NCBI GenBank assembly: GCA_902786745.1
Contig: CADADR010000003.1
Coordinates: 1-64,000 of the forward strand
DNA: 64,000 bases
Reading direction: 5' to 3'
Origin: an uncultured Bacteroidia bacterium
Lineage (GTDB): Bacteria; Bacteroidota; Bacteroidia; Bacteroidales; F082
The notes below the pieces were generated by a model, which saw only the letters and a list, made by a program, of their open reading frames with translations, was not told the DNA's origin and ran no database searches. The position numbers and the translations under genes are program-made. Below, piece by piece: positions 24,946 to 34,071 of the stretch. Numbering within the stretch: the first letter of the stretch is position 1; each line of letters opens with the position of its first letter.

Positions 24946-26292
24946 ATGAACCTCAATCCTTTAACAGCAATATCGCCCGTCGATGGGCGTTACCGTTCCA
25001 AGACCGTTGAGTTGGACGACTTTTTCAGTGAATTTGCCCTCATCCGCTATCGCGTGATGGTCGAAGTGGAGTATTACATCGCCTTGTGCGAGCTGCCCTT
25101 GCCGCAACTCGAAAAGTTCAACGGCGACTACGACGACCTCCGCGCCATCTATGAGGAATTCCAAGCAGAAGACGCTTTGGAAATCAAGGAGATAGAAAAA
25201 GAGACCAACCACGATGTGAAAGCCGTGGAATACTTCCTGAAACGTCGCTTCGACGAACTCGGCCTGACCGAATTCAAGGAGTTCCTGCACTTCGGCCTCA
25301 CCTCGCAGGACATCAACAACACCGCCGTGCCGCTCTCGATGATGGAGGCGCACAAACTGGTGGTGAAGCCCGCCTTGGAAGACCTCATCGATAAATTAGA
25401 CGGTATGGCCAAGGATTGGAAGGACATCCCGATGCTGGCCAAGACCCACGGTCAGCCCGCCAGCCCGACGCATCTGGGCAAGGAAATCTACGTCTTCGTG
25501 GAGCGCCTCAACGATCAGCTGAAGATGCTCAACAGTGTGCCCTTCACGGCCAAGTTCGGAGGCGCCACGGGCAACATGAACGCCCACAAAGTGGCATACC
25601 CCGACATCGACTGGCCCGCCTTCGCGAAGAAGTTCGTGGAGAAGAGCCTGAAACTCAAGCGCCAGCAGACCACCACGCAAATCGAGCATTACGACTACAT
25701 GGCCGCCTACTTCGATGCCCTGCGCCGCGTCAATACCATCCTGATTGACCTCTCGCGCGACATCTGGCTCTATGTGTCGATGGAATACTTCAAGCAGAAG
25801 ATCAAGGCAGGCGAAGTCGGCTCGTCGGCGATGCCACACAAGGTGAACCCCATCGACTTCGAGAACGCCGAAGGCAACCTCGGCATGGCCAACGCCATCC
25901 TCACCTTCCTCAGCACCAAGCTGCCCATTAGCCGCCTGCAGCGCGACCTCACCGACTCCACCGTCACCCGCAACATCGGCGTGCCGATTGCCCATACTTT
26001 GATTGCACTCAAGTCGCTGATGAAGGGTTTGGACAAACTCTTGCTCAACGAGGACAAGATCCGCCAAGACCTGCAACAGAACTACGCCGTGGTGGCCGAA
26101 GCCATCCAAACCATCCTGCGCCGCGAGCAAATCGAAGGCGCCTATGAACTGCTGAAAGGGCTTACCCGCACCAACAATCACATCGACAAGGCCGCCATTG
26201 ATGAGTTCATCAAGGGATTGCCTGTGAGCGAGAAAATCAAAGCCGAGTTAGCTGCGATTACGCCTGAGAATTACACGGGATACAATTATTGA
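24946..26292 (+). CDS. purB: Adenylosuccinate lyase
   Basis: Purine biosynthesis enzyme that removes fumarate from SAICAR and from adenylosuccinate. At 448 residues it is the E. coli-like long form. Motifs include SPVDGRYRSKT at the N-terminus, HDVKAVEYFLK, TSQDINNTAVP, the substrate-binding TKTHGQPASPT-like segment (AKTHGQPASPTHLGKE) and the signature SSAMPHKVNPIDFENAEGN with the catalytic serine loop. An ABC exporter gene follows after 38 bases. Confidence 0.96.
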   Translation: MNLNPLTAISPVDGRYRSKTVELDDFFSEFALIRYRVMVEVEYYIALCELPLPQLEKFNGDYDDLRAIYEEFQAEDALEIKEIEKETNHDVKAVEYFLKRRFDELGLTEFKEFLHFGLTSQDINNTAVPLSMMEAHKLVVKPALEDLIDKLDGMAKDWKDIPMLAKTHGQPASPTHLGKEIYVFVERLNDQLKMLNSVPFTAKFGGATGNMNAHKVAYPDIDWPAFAKKFVEKSLKLKRQQTTTQIEHYDYMAAYFDALRRVNTILIDLSRDIWLYVSMEYFKQKIKAGEVGSSAMPHKVNPIDFENAEGNLGMANAILTFLSTKLPISRLQRDLTDSTVTRNIGVPIAHTLIALKSLMKGLDKLLLNEDKIRQDLQQNYAVVAEAIQTILRREQIEGAYELLKGLTRTNNHIDKAAIDEFIKGLPVSEKIKAELAAITPENYTGYNY

Positions 26293-26330
26293 GCGGAAAC
26301 TGCGTTTGAGATAAGAGCAAACCGAAGCCT

Positions 26331-28163
26331 ATGGCCAAGCAAAAGACTTTCTCCCGCGTCCTAACTTATGTGAAGCCCTACTGGGGCAGCATCGTCCTGA
26401 ATCTGGTCTTCAACCTGATGGCCATTTTCTTCTCGTTGTTCAGCTTTGCACTTGTCGGACCATTCCTCAACCTGCTCTTCAAGGAAGGCGCCGTGGAAGT
26501 CATGGCCAAGCCCGAATTCTCCCTCACCGCCGATTACCTGATGGGCTACCTCAACTGGTTCATGAGCAACCTCATCGCCAGCGGAGGCAAGCACCAAGCC
26601 TTGATATTCATGTGCCTGCTGCTTGTCGTGGCCTTTTTCTTCCGCAACTTGGGACGCTTCTTCGCTTGTTTCTTCATGGCCAACGTGCGCGTGGGCGCTG
26701 TCCACGACCTGCGCCGCGACGTCTACAATAAAATCCTCATCCTGCCCCTCTCCTTCTACCACAGCCGCCAGAAAGGCGACACGATAGCACGCATCACCAC
26801 GGACGTGCAGGAAGTCGAGGTCTCGATTTTGAACTACTTGGAGATGCTCATCAAGGACCCGTTGACCATCTTATTCTTCTTCCTCTTCATGGTCACACTC
26901 AGCCCGAGGCTGACGCTCTTCGTCATTCTCGTTTTGCCCATTGCGGGACTGCTCATCGGCAAGGTCGGCAAGATGCTGAAGAAAGAGTCGAAAGAGGGAC
27001 AGACCAAGCTGGCAGGCATCATCTCCACTGTGGAAGAGACCATCTCTGGACTACGTATCATCAAGGCTTTCAACGCCATACGATATTCTGAGGACAAATT
27101 CGAGGAACAAAACAGCGACTATACAAAGGTGCTGCGCGGCATCCACCGCAAGCGCGACATGAGTTCGCCGATGAGCGAGTTCCTATCATCAATGGTCGTC
27201 ATACTCGTGCTATGGTTCGGTGGCACCTTGATTTTAGGCGGCAGCAACCACATCGACGCAGGCAGTTTCATCAGCTATGTGGTGGTGTTCTCGCAAATCA
27301 TCTCCCCTGCCAAGTCGTTCTCGCAAGGCTACTACAACGTGCAGAAAGGCATCGCCTCGGCGGAGAGAATCTTTGAGATTTTGGATGCCGAAGAGGTCAT
27401 CACTGAAAAAGAAAACGCCATCGAAATCAAAGACTTCAAGGATTGCATCGAATACAAAGACGTGCATTTCAGCTACGGCAAAGACGAGGTTCTGAAGGGC
27501 ATTGACTTAAAGATTCCGAAGGGCAAATTCGTAGCCCTCGTCGGCGAGAGCGGTGGCGGCAAGTCGACCATGGCCGACTTATTGCCACGCTTCTATGATA
27601 TCAATGAAGGCTCGGTCCGTGTAGACTGCCATGACATCCGCGACTACAAAATCAGCGACCTGCGCGGCCTGATGGGCATCGTCTCACAAGACACCATCCT
27701 CTTCAACGACACCGTGTTCAACAACATCGCCTTTGGCATGAAGGACGTCTCGAAGGAACAGGTCATCGAAGCCGCCAAGATTGCCAATGCACATGACTTC
27801 ATCATGGAGTTGGAGCACGGCTACGACACCCGCATCGGTGACCGTGGCATGAACCTCAGCGGCGGCCAACGCCAACGCTTGAGTATCGCCCGTGCCGTGC
27901 TGAAGAACCCGCCCATCCTCATCTTGGACGAAGCCACTTCGTCGCTTGACACCGAGAGCGAACGTTTGGTGCAGGACGCCTTGTCGAAGGTGATGAGCCA
28001 GCGCACCTCTATCGTCATCGCCCACCGCCTGTCGACCATCCAGTATGCCGACGAGATCGTGGTGCTGCAAAAAGGCCAGATCATCGAGCGCGGAAAACAC
28101 GACGACTTGATTGCCCTTGGCGGCGTATACAAGAAATTGACCGACTTGCAATCGATTGGATAA
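26331..28163 (+). CDS. ABC transporter, fused permease-ATPase (MsbA-like)
   Basis: 610-residue half-transporter of the exporter type. The N-terminal membrane domain (about 1-335) has roughly six hydrophobic helices. The ATPase domain (about 370-610) has Walker A GESGGGKST, a Q-loop (GIVSQDTILF), the signature NLSGGQRQR, Walker B ILILDEATSSLD and the switch histidine in VIAHRLSTIQ. It would act as a homodimer. MsbA-type exporters flip lipid A or export drugs or peptides; the sequence alone does not say which. The 85-residue protein gene begins five bases after its stop, so the two are cotranscribed. Confidence 0.9.
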   Translation: MAKQKTFSRVLTYVKPYWGSIVLNLVFNLMAIFFSLFSFALVGPFLNLLFKEGAVEVMAKPEFSLTADYLMGYLNWFMSNLIASGGKHQALIFMCLLLVVAFFFRNLGRFFACFFMANVRVGAVHDLRRDVYNKILILPLSFYHSRQKGDTIARITTDVQEVEVSILNYLEMLIKDPLTILFFFLFMVTLSPRLTLFVILVLPIAGLLIGKVGKMLKKESKEGQTKLAGIISTVEETISGLRIIKAFNAIRYSEDKFEEQNSDYTKVLRGIHRKRDMSSPMSEFLSSMVVILVLWFGGTLILGGSNHIDAGSFISYVVVFSQIISPAKSFSQGYYNVQKGIASAERIFEILDAEEVITEKENAIEIKDFKDCIEYKDVHFSYGKDEVLKGIDLKIPKGKFVALVGESGGGKSTMADLLPRFYDINEGSVRVDCHDIRDYKISDLRGLMGIVSQDTILFNDTVFNNIAFGMKDVSKEQVIEAAKIANAHDFIMELEHGYDTRIGDRGMNLSGGQRQRLSIARAVLKNPPILILDEATSSLDTESERLVQDALSKVMSQRTSIVIAHRLSTIQYADEIVVLQKGQIIERGKHDDLIALGGVYKKLTDLQSIG

Positions 28164-28168
28164 AAGCC

Positions 28169-28426
28169 ATGAAAAAGCATTTTACCTTTTCCACCGGCGA
28201 GCACATCGAGGCCGACCTTGAGGACTTGCAATGCCTCTTGCGCGACAACCAACAGTATTACGAAAACTATCAGGATGTCCTCGGCTCACTCGAAGACGAC
28301 GACTATGTGGCCCGTGGCAACGGCTTCTGCGACCGCAAATACAGCGACGACTTCATCGAGGGGCAATTAGAGAAATATGCACAGCGGGTGAAGGAAATCC
28401 AAAAATGGATTATCGAATGGGAATAA
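28169..28426 (+). CDS. Small acidic protein of unknown function, 85 aa
   Basis: Soluble 85-residue protein starting MKKHFTFSTGEHIEADLEDLQ. It is very rich in D, E, Q and Y, with two predicted helices (DLQCLLRDNQQYYENYQDVL and EGQLEKYAQRVKEIQKWIIEW) that could form a hairpin or dimerise. I do not recognise a family. It is tied to the ABC exporter by a five-base gap, and the fic operator region begins directly after it. Confidence 0.65.
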   Translation: MKKHFTFSTGEHIEADLEDLQCLLRDNQQYYENYQDVLGSLEDDDYVARGNGFCDRKYSDDFIEGQLEKYAQRVKEIQKWIIEWE

Positions 28427-28438
28427 TACTCTTAAATT

Positions 28439-28454
28439 TTGCCGATAACGGCAA
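28439..28454. promoter_or_regulatory. fic operator 1
   Basis: TTGCCGATAACGGCAA is a perfect 16-bp palindrome. It is the exact reverse complement of operator 2, which starts 41 bp further on, close to four helical turns. Confidence 0.75.
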
Positions 28455-28479
28455 AAATCGAGTGTTATTTGCTTAAAAC

Positions 28480-28510
28480 TTGCCGTTATCGGCAAAAATC
28501 GCTATCTTTG
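28480..28510 (+). promoter_or_regulatory. fic promoter overlapped by operator 2
   Basis: TTG (28480-28482) and TATCTTTG (28503-28510) are spaced by 20 bp, a full Bacteroidetes promoter. The perfect palindrome TTGCCGTTATCGGCAA (28480-28495) covers the TTG element and most of the spacer, so a bound protein would block polymerase. A third, half-site match TTGCCGATAA (28531-28540) ends at the base before the fic ATG. Confidence 0.8.
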
Positions 28511-28540
28511 CAGCGGATTTGAGAGAAAACTTGCCGATAA

Positions 28541-29422
28541 ATGGATTATATTTCAGTCAATCAGTTTGCCGAAAAATACGGCATCAGCGAACGAACAGCC
28601 CGAAACTATTGTGCAACGGGGAAGATAGAAGGAGCCTTCCTGACAGGGAAAACATGGAATATACCTGCCGATGCCATGATGCCTAAACGAAGCAAAAGGA
28701 AAGTGACGCCTTTGCTTGCAGCCTTGCGTGAACAAAAGGAAATGCGGATGAAAGGCGGCATCTATCATCGCACCCAGATTGATCTGACCTACAATTCCAA
28801 TCATATTGAGGGCAGTCGCCTGACCAAAGAACAGACACGCTACATTTTCGAGACCAACACCTTGGGCATCACCTCGGAAAACACGCGCATCGACGATATC
28901 ATGGAGACCGTCAACCATTTCCGTTGCATCGACTATGTCATCGACCACGCCACCGACAAGATCACCGAAACCCATATCAAACAACTGCATTTGATACTGA
29001 AAGCCAACACTTCCGACAGCCAAAAGCCATGGTTTGCCGTTGGTGACTACAAACGTTTGGCCAATGCCGTAGGAGAAGAAGAAACCGCTCAACCCGAAGA
29101 AGTGCATAAAAAGATGAAGGCCCTGCTTGCCACTTACCACGCCATTCAGAAAATCCAGTTTGACGATATTTTGGATTTCCACGTGCGGTTTGAGCGAATC
29201 CATCCCTTCCAAGACGGCAACGGACGTGTTGGTAGATTAATAATGTTTTGGCAATGCTTGCAGTCGAATGCCGTGCCGTTCATCATCACTGATGATTTAC
29301 GCTTGTTCTATTACCGTGGCATTCAAAATTGGGGCAACATCAACGGCTATTTGCGTGACACTTGCCTCACAGCGCAAGACAACTTCAAAGGTGTATTAGA
29401 TTATTACAGAATTAGTTATTAA
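28541..29422 (+). CDS. Fic family protein with N-terminal helix-turn-helix
   Basis: 293 residues. An N-terminal DNA-binding-type domain (1-45; SVNQFAEKYGISERTARNY) is followed by a Fic domain with the active-site loop HPFQDGNGRVGR (histidine near 221). Upstream of it, SNHIEG (residues 86-91) fits the class II inhibitory motif (S/T)xxxE(G/N), whose glutamate blocks productive ATP binding. Fic enzymes usually transfer AMP from ATP to hydroxyl groups of target proteins. No antitoxin gene is next to it, consistent with self-inhibition by its own N-terminal motif. Two palindromic operators and a half site around the promoter suggest that the helix-turn-helix represses its own gene. The targets are unknown. 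Confidence 0.9.
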   Translation: MDYISVNQFAEKYGISERTARNYCATGKIEGAFLTGKTWNIPADAMMPKRSKRKVTPLLAALREQKEMRMKGGIYHRTQIDLTYNSNHIEGSRLTKEQTRYIFETNTLGITSENTRIDDIMETVNHFRCIDYVIDHATDKITETHIKQLHLILKANTSDSQKPWFAVGDYKRLANAVGEEETAQPEEVHKKMKALLATYHAIQKIQFDDILDFHVRFERIHPFQDGNGRVGRLIMFWQCLQSNAVPFIITDDLRLFYYRGIQNWGNINGYLRDTCLTAQDNFKGVLDYYRISY

Positions 29423-29438
29423 TAGAGTAATAACAAGG

Positions 29439-31253
29439 TTATCTTTTCTTAAAAACATAGCCCTTTTGTTCCCAAACCGGCATCTCTCGGCTGACTACGA
29501 TGCTATAGAACTGTCCAAATGACGTTTCAAATGTATCGAGATACCCGCCATTCCATCCCCTTTCGGCCACCCCAAGAATCTTGGGAAGCATCTGGTAAGT
29601 CGCATCATTAAAACTGCGCAACTGCGACGACCACAATTGCGCCTGCACGCCGATGATGTCGCCTTTGTAATCATTGGGATTCAGAGCAAAGGTCTTGCGC
29701 TCGTCGACATAGCCCGCCCACGACAGGCCGATTTCTTCGGGAGCATCGCTATAGGCCAAATCCAAATAGGTATAGGATGCTGGTGAAAGCACCACGGGAA
29801 AGCCTTCGATGCCTTCGGTGTTCCATACATTGATGAAATAGAGTGATTTTTTCAGCCTCTCTTGTGTTTCAGGCTCCAACCCTTTGGCGATGTCTTCCCA
29901 ACCTGCCAGGCGGATGCCGCGTGCTTCGGCAAGGTTGAGCATACCGTTGATGAAGATTTCCTTCATCTCGTGGCGGTCGCGGCCCGACCACGCCCCTTCT
30001 GGTACCTCGTCGCCACCGATATGGATGGCAGGAAGCGGCACGCCTGCTTCCTTATGCAGACGCATGACCTCGTCAAAGACAGCACCGTAGAACTTGTAAA
30101 CACTCGGCAGATAGACGCTCAACACATTATCTGTGAAGTCCTGTGCCGACCAGTAACGCGAAGTATCGGCAGGGTCTTGCAGGCGGAAACTGCTGTCGTC
30201 CGTGCGCCGCTCGTAGGCCTGCATCGCCTTGATGGAAGCCCGAGAATGGCCCGGCGTGTCGAACTCGGGAATCACCCTGATGCGGCGGTCCCAAGCATAG
30301 CGGAGAATTCGTTGGTATTCCTTGGCAGTATAAAAAGAGGTGTTGCCGATTTTTCCATTGGCGGATGGCTTTAACGCGCAGGTTTCCTGCAAATTCCAAT
30401 CAGGCAGCGCATGGTGGGCGCCAAAATCGGTCAGTTCCGGAAAATCCTTGATTTCCAAGCACCAAGATTCGTCATCGGCAATATGGAAATGCAGTGTGTT
30501 GAGTTTCCATGAGGCCATCAAATCGATGATTTCGAGCACCTCGTCCACCGTGCGGAAGTCGCGCACCACATCAAGCATAAAACCACGGTAAGCGTAATCA
30601 GGCCAGTCCTCAATGGTCATAGGTTGCAGAGGTTGTGGCAACTTTTCTAGTGTGACTTGTGCATAGAAAGCGCCGTCTGCGTCGTAGGACTCCACTTGAG
30701 GTTCACCCTCCTCTCCTATCGTGATTCGGTACCAACCTAGTGGACGTGAAGGAAGGATATCTATCCTTTCCATAGGTTCGGTACCGTATATCACCGCACT
30801 AACTTGCGGAATGATGTCGGCAGGCAGGAGTTCATAGTTGCTGACAAAACTTCCTTTGTCGTTTTCTGTTTTAGGATGCTCCAAAAAATGATACCGCACT
30901 TCCATCGGGGTGTCGGCTCTCCCCTGCTGCTGCAGGACGAAGGCCTCGGGGGCCCAGGAATGCCTTGGCAACGGGCGACCGTAATACTTTAAGGTCACCG
31001 TTCCGCTTTCAGGAATATCGATATACCAAGAGGTTCCCTGATAATGGTTCATCGTGGGTCCCTCCACGAAGGTCTTGCCGTCAAAAAGCTCTTGAAACCA
31101 CACGCGCGAACCTTGTGGCACATCGTGCAGGACGAGTGTATGCAAGGCGCGGCCATCGGGCTCTGCTGGGCCTTCGGTCCAGTCAGCTGAGGGCATGCGG
31201 CCGCAAGCGGTGGCAATGAGCAAAAACAATATGGATAGGGTTGTTTTTCGCAT
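29439..31253 (-). CDS. Beta-N-acetylhexosaminidase lipoprotein, GH20
   Basis: 604-residue exo-hexosaminidase expected to remove terminal N-acetylglucosamine or -galactosamine from glycans at the cell surface or in the periplasm. The lipoprotein signal MRKTTLSILFLLIATAC ends in a lipobox. An N-terminal GH20b-like domain runs to about 190. The catalytic TIM barrel begins at YRGFMLDVVRDFRTVDEVL and includes LHFHIADDESW and the catalytic Asp-Glu pair in IHIGGDEVPEGAW. The start is set at MRKTT, where the signal peptide begins. A -7 box TATTTTTG (complement of 31263-31270) is upstream. It is convergent with fic and divergent from the exonuclease gene. Confidence 0.92.
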   Translation of the reverse strand: MRKTTLSILFLLIATACGRMPSADWTEGPAEPDGRALHTLVLHDVPQGSRVWFQELFDGKTFVEGPTMNHYQGTSWYIDIPESGTVTLKYYGRPLPRHSWAPEAFVLQQQGRADTPMEVRYHFLEHPKTENDKGSFVSNYELLPADIIPQVSAVIYGTEPMERIDILPSRPLGWYRITIGEEGEPQVESYDADGAFYAQVTLEKLPQPLQPMTIEDWPDYAYRGFMLDVVRDFRTVDEVLEIIDLMASWKLNTLHFHIADDESWCLEIKDFPELTDFGAHHALPDWNLQETCALKPSANGKIGNTSFYTAKEYQRILRYAWDRRIRVIPEFDTPGHSRASIKAMQAYERRTDDSSFRLQDPADTSRYWSAQDFTDNVLSVYLPSVYKFYGAVFDEVMRLHKEAGVPLPAIHIGGDEVPEGAWSGRDRHEMKEIFINGMLNLAEARGIRLAGWEDIAKGLEPETQERLKKSLYFINVWNTEGIEGFPVVLSPASYTYLDLAYSDAPEEIGLSWAGYVDERKTFALNPNDYKGDIIGVQAQLWSSQLRSFNDATYQMLPKILGVAERGWNGGYLDTFETSFGQFYSIVVSREMPVWEQKGYVFKKR

Positions 31254-31331
31254 AATTTGGGACAAAAATAAGTAAAATCTGCAAAAAATGATACTTTTGC
31301 ATTGCTTTTGAAATGAAACCCTAAAAATGAC

Positions 31332-31826
31332 ATGAACTCCTTCGCCGCCATAGACTTCGAGACCGCCAACAACGAACGCACCAGCGTGTGCAGCGTAGGT
31401 GTTGTGATTGTGAAAGAAGGCGAGTTCGTGGACTCCTTTTATTCGCTAATCCAACCCGAGCCAAACTATTACCTCTATTGGAACACGCTCGTCCATGGCA
31501 TCACCAAGGCCGATACTGAGGATGCACCAGTATTTCCTTATGTCTGGCAAAAGATTGAGCCGCTTATCGAGGGTCTGCCTCTTGTGGCGCACAACAGTCC
31601 TTTCGACGAAGGTTGTCTCAAGGCCGTGATGCGCTGCTACCAGATGGATTACCCCGACTATCAGTTCTACTGCACCTGCCGTGCCGCGCGCAAACACTTT
31701 GGGAAGCAACTGCCCAACCACCAGCTTCATACCGTGGCTGCAGCCTGCGGCTACGATTTGGTCAACCACCATAACGCGCTCGCCGATGCCGAAGCCTGCG
31801 CTTGGATTGCAAGGGAGATTCTTTAA
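31332..31826 (+). CDS. DnaQ-like 3'-5' exonuclease (DEDDh)
   Basis: 164-residue stand-alone exonuclease domain. Motif I is AAIDFETANNER, motif II lies around VAHNSPFDEGCL, and motif III is HHNALADAEACAW with the catalytic histidine. It is similar to the small exonucleases related to the DNA polymerase III epsilon subunit and lacks any extra domain. It probably trims DNA or RNA ends. A -7 box TACTTTTG (31292-31299) precedes it. The carbonic anhydrase gene starts two bases after its stop. Confidence 0.9.
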   Translation: MNSFAAIDFETANNERTSVCSVGVVIVKEGEFVDSFYSLIQPEPNYYLYWNTLVHGITKADTEDAPVFPYVWQKIEPLIEGLPLVAHNSPFDEGCLKAVMRCYQMDYPDYQFYCTCRAARKHFGKQLPNHQLHTVAAACGYDLVNHHNALADAEACAWIAREIL

Positions 31827-31827
31827 A

Positions 31828-32385
31828 ATGAAAACCATGAAAACAAATTCACAACAAGCCTTAGACCTACTCAAAGAGGGTAATAATCGCTTCATCTCGG
31901 GAGCCTTGACACCAAAAGACGACTGTGCAACACTACGGGAGCAACTCACTGCAGGCCAGCATCCCTTTACCGTGGTGCTGTGTTGCTCCGACAGCCGTGT
32001 GGCACCCGAGATTATCTTCGACCAAAAGCTCGGCGACCTCTTCGTCATCCGTAATGCGGGTAATATAGTGGATGAGGAAGTCCTCGGCTCTATAGAATAT
32101 GCCGTCGAGCATTTGGAGACGCCCTTGGTGGTCGTCATGGGACACGCATCCTGCGGTGCGGTCACAGCGACCTGTCAAGGCGGCGATTTGCCTGGACACA
32201 TCCTTGATTTAGCCAAACGCATCAAGCCTTCCATCAACAAAAGTTGCTGCGTCGATGACAATGCGAAGCATCATACCAAAAGGATGGCTCAACTGATCGA
32301 AGAAGATGAAATCGTCCATCATGTTGGAGCCAAAGTCGTTGCAGCTTTCTACGACCTACAAAGCGGAAAAGTGGAATGGCTGTAA
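31828..32385 (+). CDS. Beta-class carbonic anhydrase
   Basis: 185-residue zinc enzyme converting CO2 and bicarbonate. The zinc and catalytic residues appear as CCSDSRVAPE and GHASCGAV (ligands Cys, Asp/Arg dyad, His, Cys). There is no signal peptide, so it is cytoplasmic. The start ATG at 31828 is next to the exonuclease stop; a second in-frame ATG at 31837 is possible. It is likely cotranscribed with the exonuclease. Confidence 0.93.
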   Translation: MKTMKTNSQQALDLLKEGNNRFISGALTPKDDCATLREQLTAGQHPFTVVLCCSDSRVAPEIIFDQKLGDLFVIRNAGNIVDEEVLGSIEYAVEHLETPLVVVMGHASCGAVTATCQGGDLPGHILDLAKRIKPSINKSCCVDDNAKHHTKRMAQLIEEDEIVHHVGAKVVAAFYDLQSGKVEWL

Positions 32386-32430
32386 TGAGGTTTTCACTAT
32401 TTTTGTCGTCTCATTCATATAAAACAGAAC

Positions 32431-34059
32431 ATGAAAACAAGCACAAAACTCATAACCTTGGCGTTCATCGCCTCAATTCTGATCTTTATGACCGCCTGCA
32501 ATCAAAAAACACCCGTTGACCTAATCGTCCACAATGCCAATGTCTACACCGTCGACAACGACTTCTCCAAAGCCCAAGCTTTCGCCGTGAAAGACGGCAA
32601 ATTCGTCGCCGTTGGCGATGAAGAGAGCATTATGCGCCAATACGCCGCCGAAGAAACCATCAACGCCCAAGGCGATGCGGTGTATCCTGGCTTCATGGAC
32701 GGGCACAGCCACTTCACGGGCTACGGCGAGAACCTCGTCCGCTGGGCCGACCTGAAAGGCTGCCGTTCCTACGACGAAGTCATCGAACGCCTCAAGGTGC
32801 ACGACAGCCTCTACCCTGCCGAATGGCTATTGGGTCGCGGCTGGGACCAAAACCTTTGGGAAGTGACCGAGTTCCCCGACAATACGAAACTCGCTGAAGC
32901 CTTCCCCGACAAGAAAGTCCTGCTAACTCGCGTTGACGGTCATGCAGTGCTGGTATCCAAAGAGGTTCTTGAATTAGCCAACATCGACGCCAACACAAAG
33001 ATGGACGGCGGCATGGCTATCGTCAAAGAGGGTCGCTGCACAGGCGTGCTGTTGGACAACCTCGCCGATGCCGCCAAGGCTTTGGTGCCCAAAATGGAGA
33101 CCGCCCAAAGCCTCCAAGCCTTGCTCAAGGCACAAGAGAACTGCATGGCGGTCGGCCTGACCAGCGTCACCGATGCTGGACAGGACATTGCCACAATTGA
33201 GCTCATCGACAGCCTGCAACAGGAGGGGCAACTCAAGATGCACGTCAACGCGATGGTCAACCCCGACGACGAAACGATGGACCACTTTATGAGCCAAGGT
33301 GTCATCGACAAGGAAAGACTCACTGTCCGCAGCGTGAAGATCTACGCCGACGGTGCCTTGGGTTCACGCGGTGCAAAACTGCTTGAACCTTACTCCGACG
33401 ACCCGACCAACGACGGCTTAATTCTCGAAAGCGACGAGTTCTACCGTCACGTCTGCCAAAAGGCTTACGATGCAGGTTATCAAGTGTGCTGTCATGCCAT
33501 CGGTGACGGCGGCGTTCACCATATCCTGGACATTTACTCCGAATACCTGAAAGGCCAAAACGACCTCCGTTGGCGCATCGAGCACTCCCAAACGGTGGCC
33601 GATGCGGACTTCCAACGCTTTGGAGAATTCTCTGTCATTCCCTCTATCCAAACCACGCACTGCACCTCCGACATGGACTGGGCCGACGAGCGCCTGGGCG
33701 AGCGCATCAAGAATGCTTACGCCTATCAGCAACTGCTACAGCAAAATGGATGGGTCATCAATGGCACCGACTTCCCCATCGAGGACATCAGCCCAATTTA
33801 TACCTTCTATGCCGCCGTGGCGCGCAAACACTTGGACGGCACACCCGCTGAAGGCTTCCAAATGGAGAATGCACTAACCCGCGAGCAAGCCCTGCGTTCC
33901 ATCACGATTTGGGTTGCTAAAGGCTGCTTTATTGAAGCCCGCAAAGGAAGTATCGAAGTCGGAAAAGACGCTGATTTCGTCATCCTCGACAGAGACCTAA
34001 TGACGGTTGCCGAAAACGAAATTCCTGAGGCCAAAGTGAAACTTTGCCACATTCATTGA
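32431..34059 (+). CDS. Amidohydrolase family 3 lipoprotein (YtcJ-like)
   Basis: 542-residue metal-dependent hydrolase. The lipoprotein signal ends at FMTAC. The amidohydrolase fold begins with DLIVHNANVYTVDND and the metal motif GFMDGHSHFTGYG (HxH). Further metal and active-site parts include CCHAIGDGGVHH, RIEHSQTV, and the terminal composite domain GKDADFVILDRDLM. YtcJ-type enzymes hydrolyse N-acyl amino acids or related amides; the true substrate is unknown. Lipidation places it at the periplasmic face or cell surface. A -7 box TATTTTTG (32398-32405) is 25 bases upstream. Confidence 0.88.
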   Translation: MKTSTKLITLAFIASILIFMTACNQKTPVDLIVHNANVYTVDNDFSKAQAFAVKDGKFVAVGDEESIMRQYAAEETINAQGDAVYPGFMDGHSHFTGYGENLVRWADLKGCRSYDEVIERLKVHDSLYPAEWLLGRGWDQNLWEVTEFPDNTKLAEAFPDKKVLLTRVDGHAVLVSKEVLELANIDANTKMDGGMAIVKEGRCTGVLLDNLADAAKALVPKMETAQSLQALLKAQENCMAVGLTSVTDAGQDIATIELIDSLQQEGQLKMHVNAMVNPDDETMDHFMSQGVIDKERLTVRSVKIYADGALGSRGAKLLEPYSDDPTNDGLILESDEFYRHVCQKAYDAGYQVCCHAIGDGGVHHILDIYSEYLKGQNDLRWRIEHSQTVADADFQRFGEFSVIPSIQTTHCTSDMDWADERLGERIKNAYAYQQLLQQNGWVINGTDFPIEDISPIYTFYAAVARKHLDGTPAEGFQMENALTREQALRSITIWVAKGCFIEARKGSIEVGKDADFVILDRDLMTVAENEIPEAKVKLCHIH

Positions 34060-34071
34060 CCTCTCCGCGTC

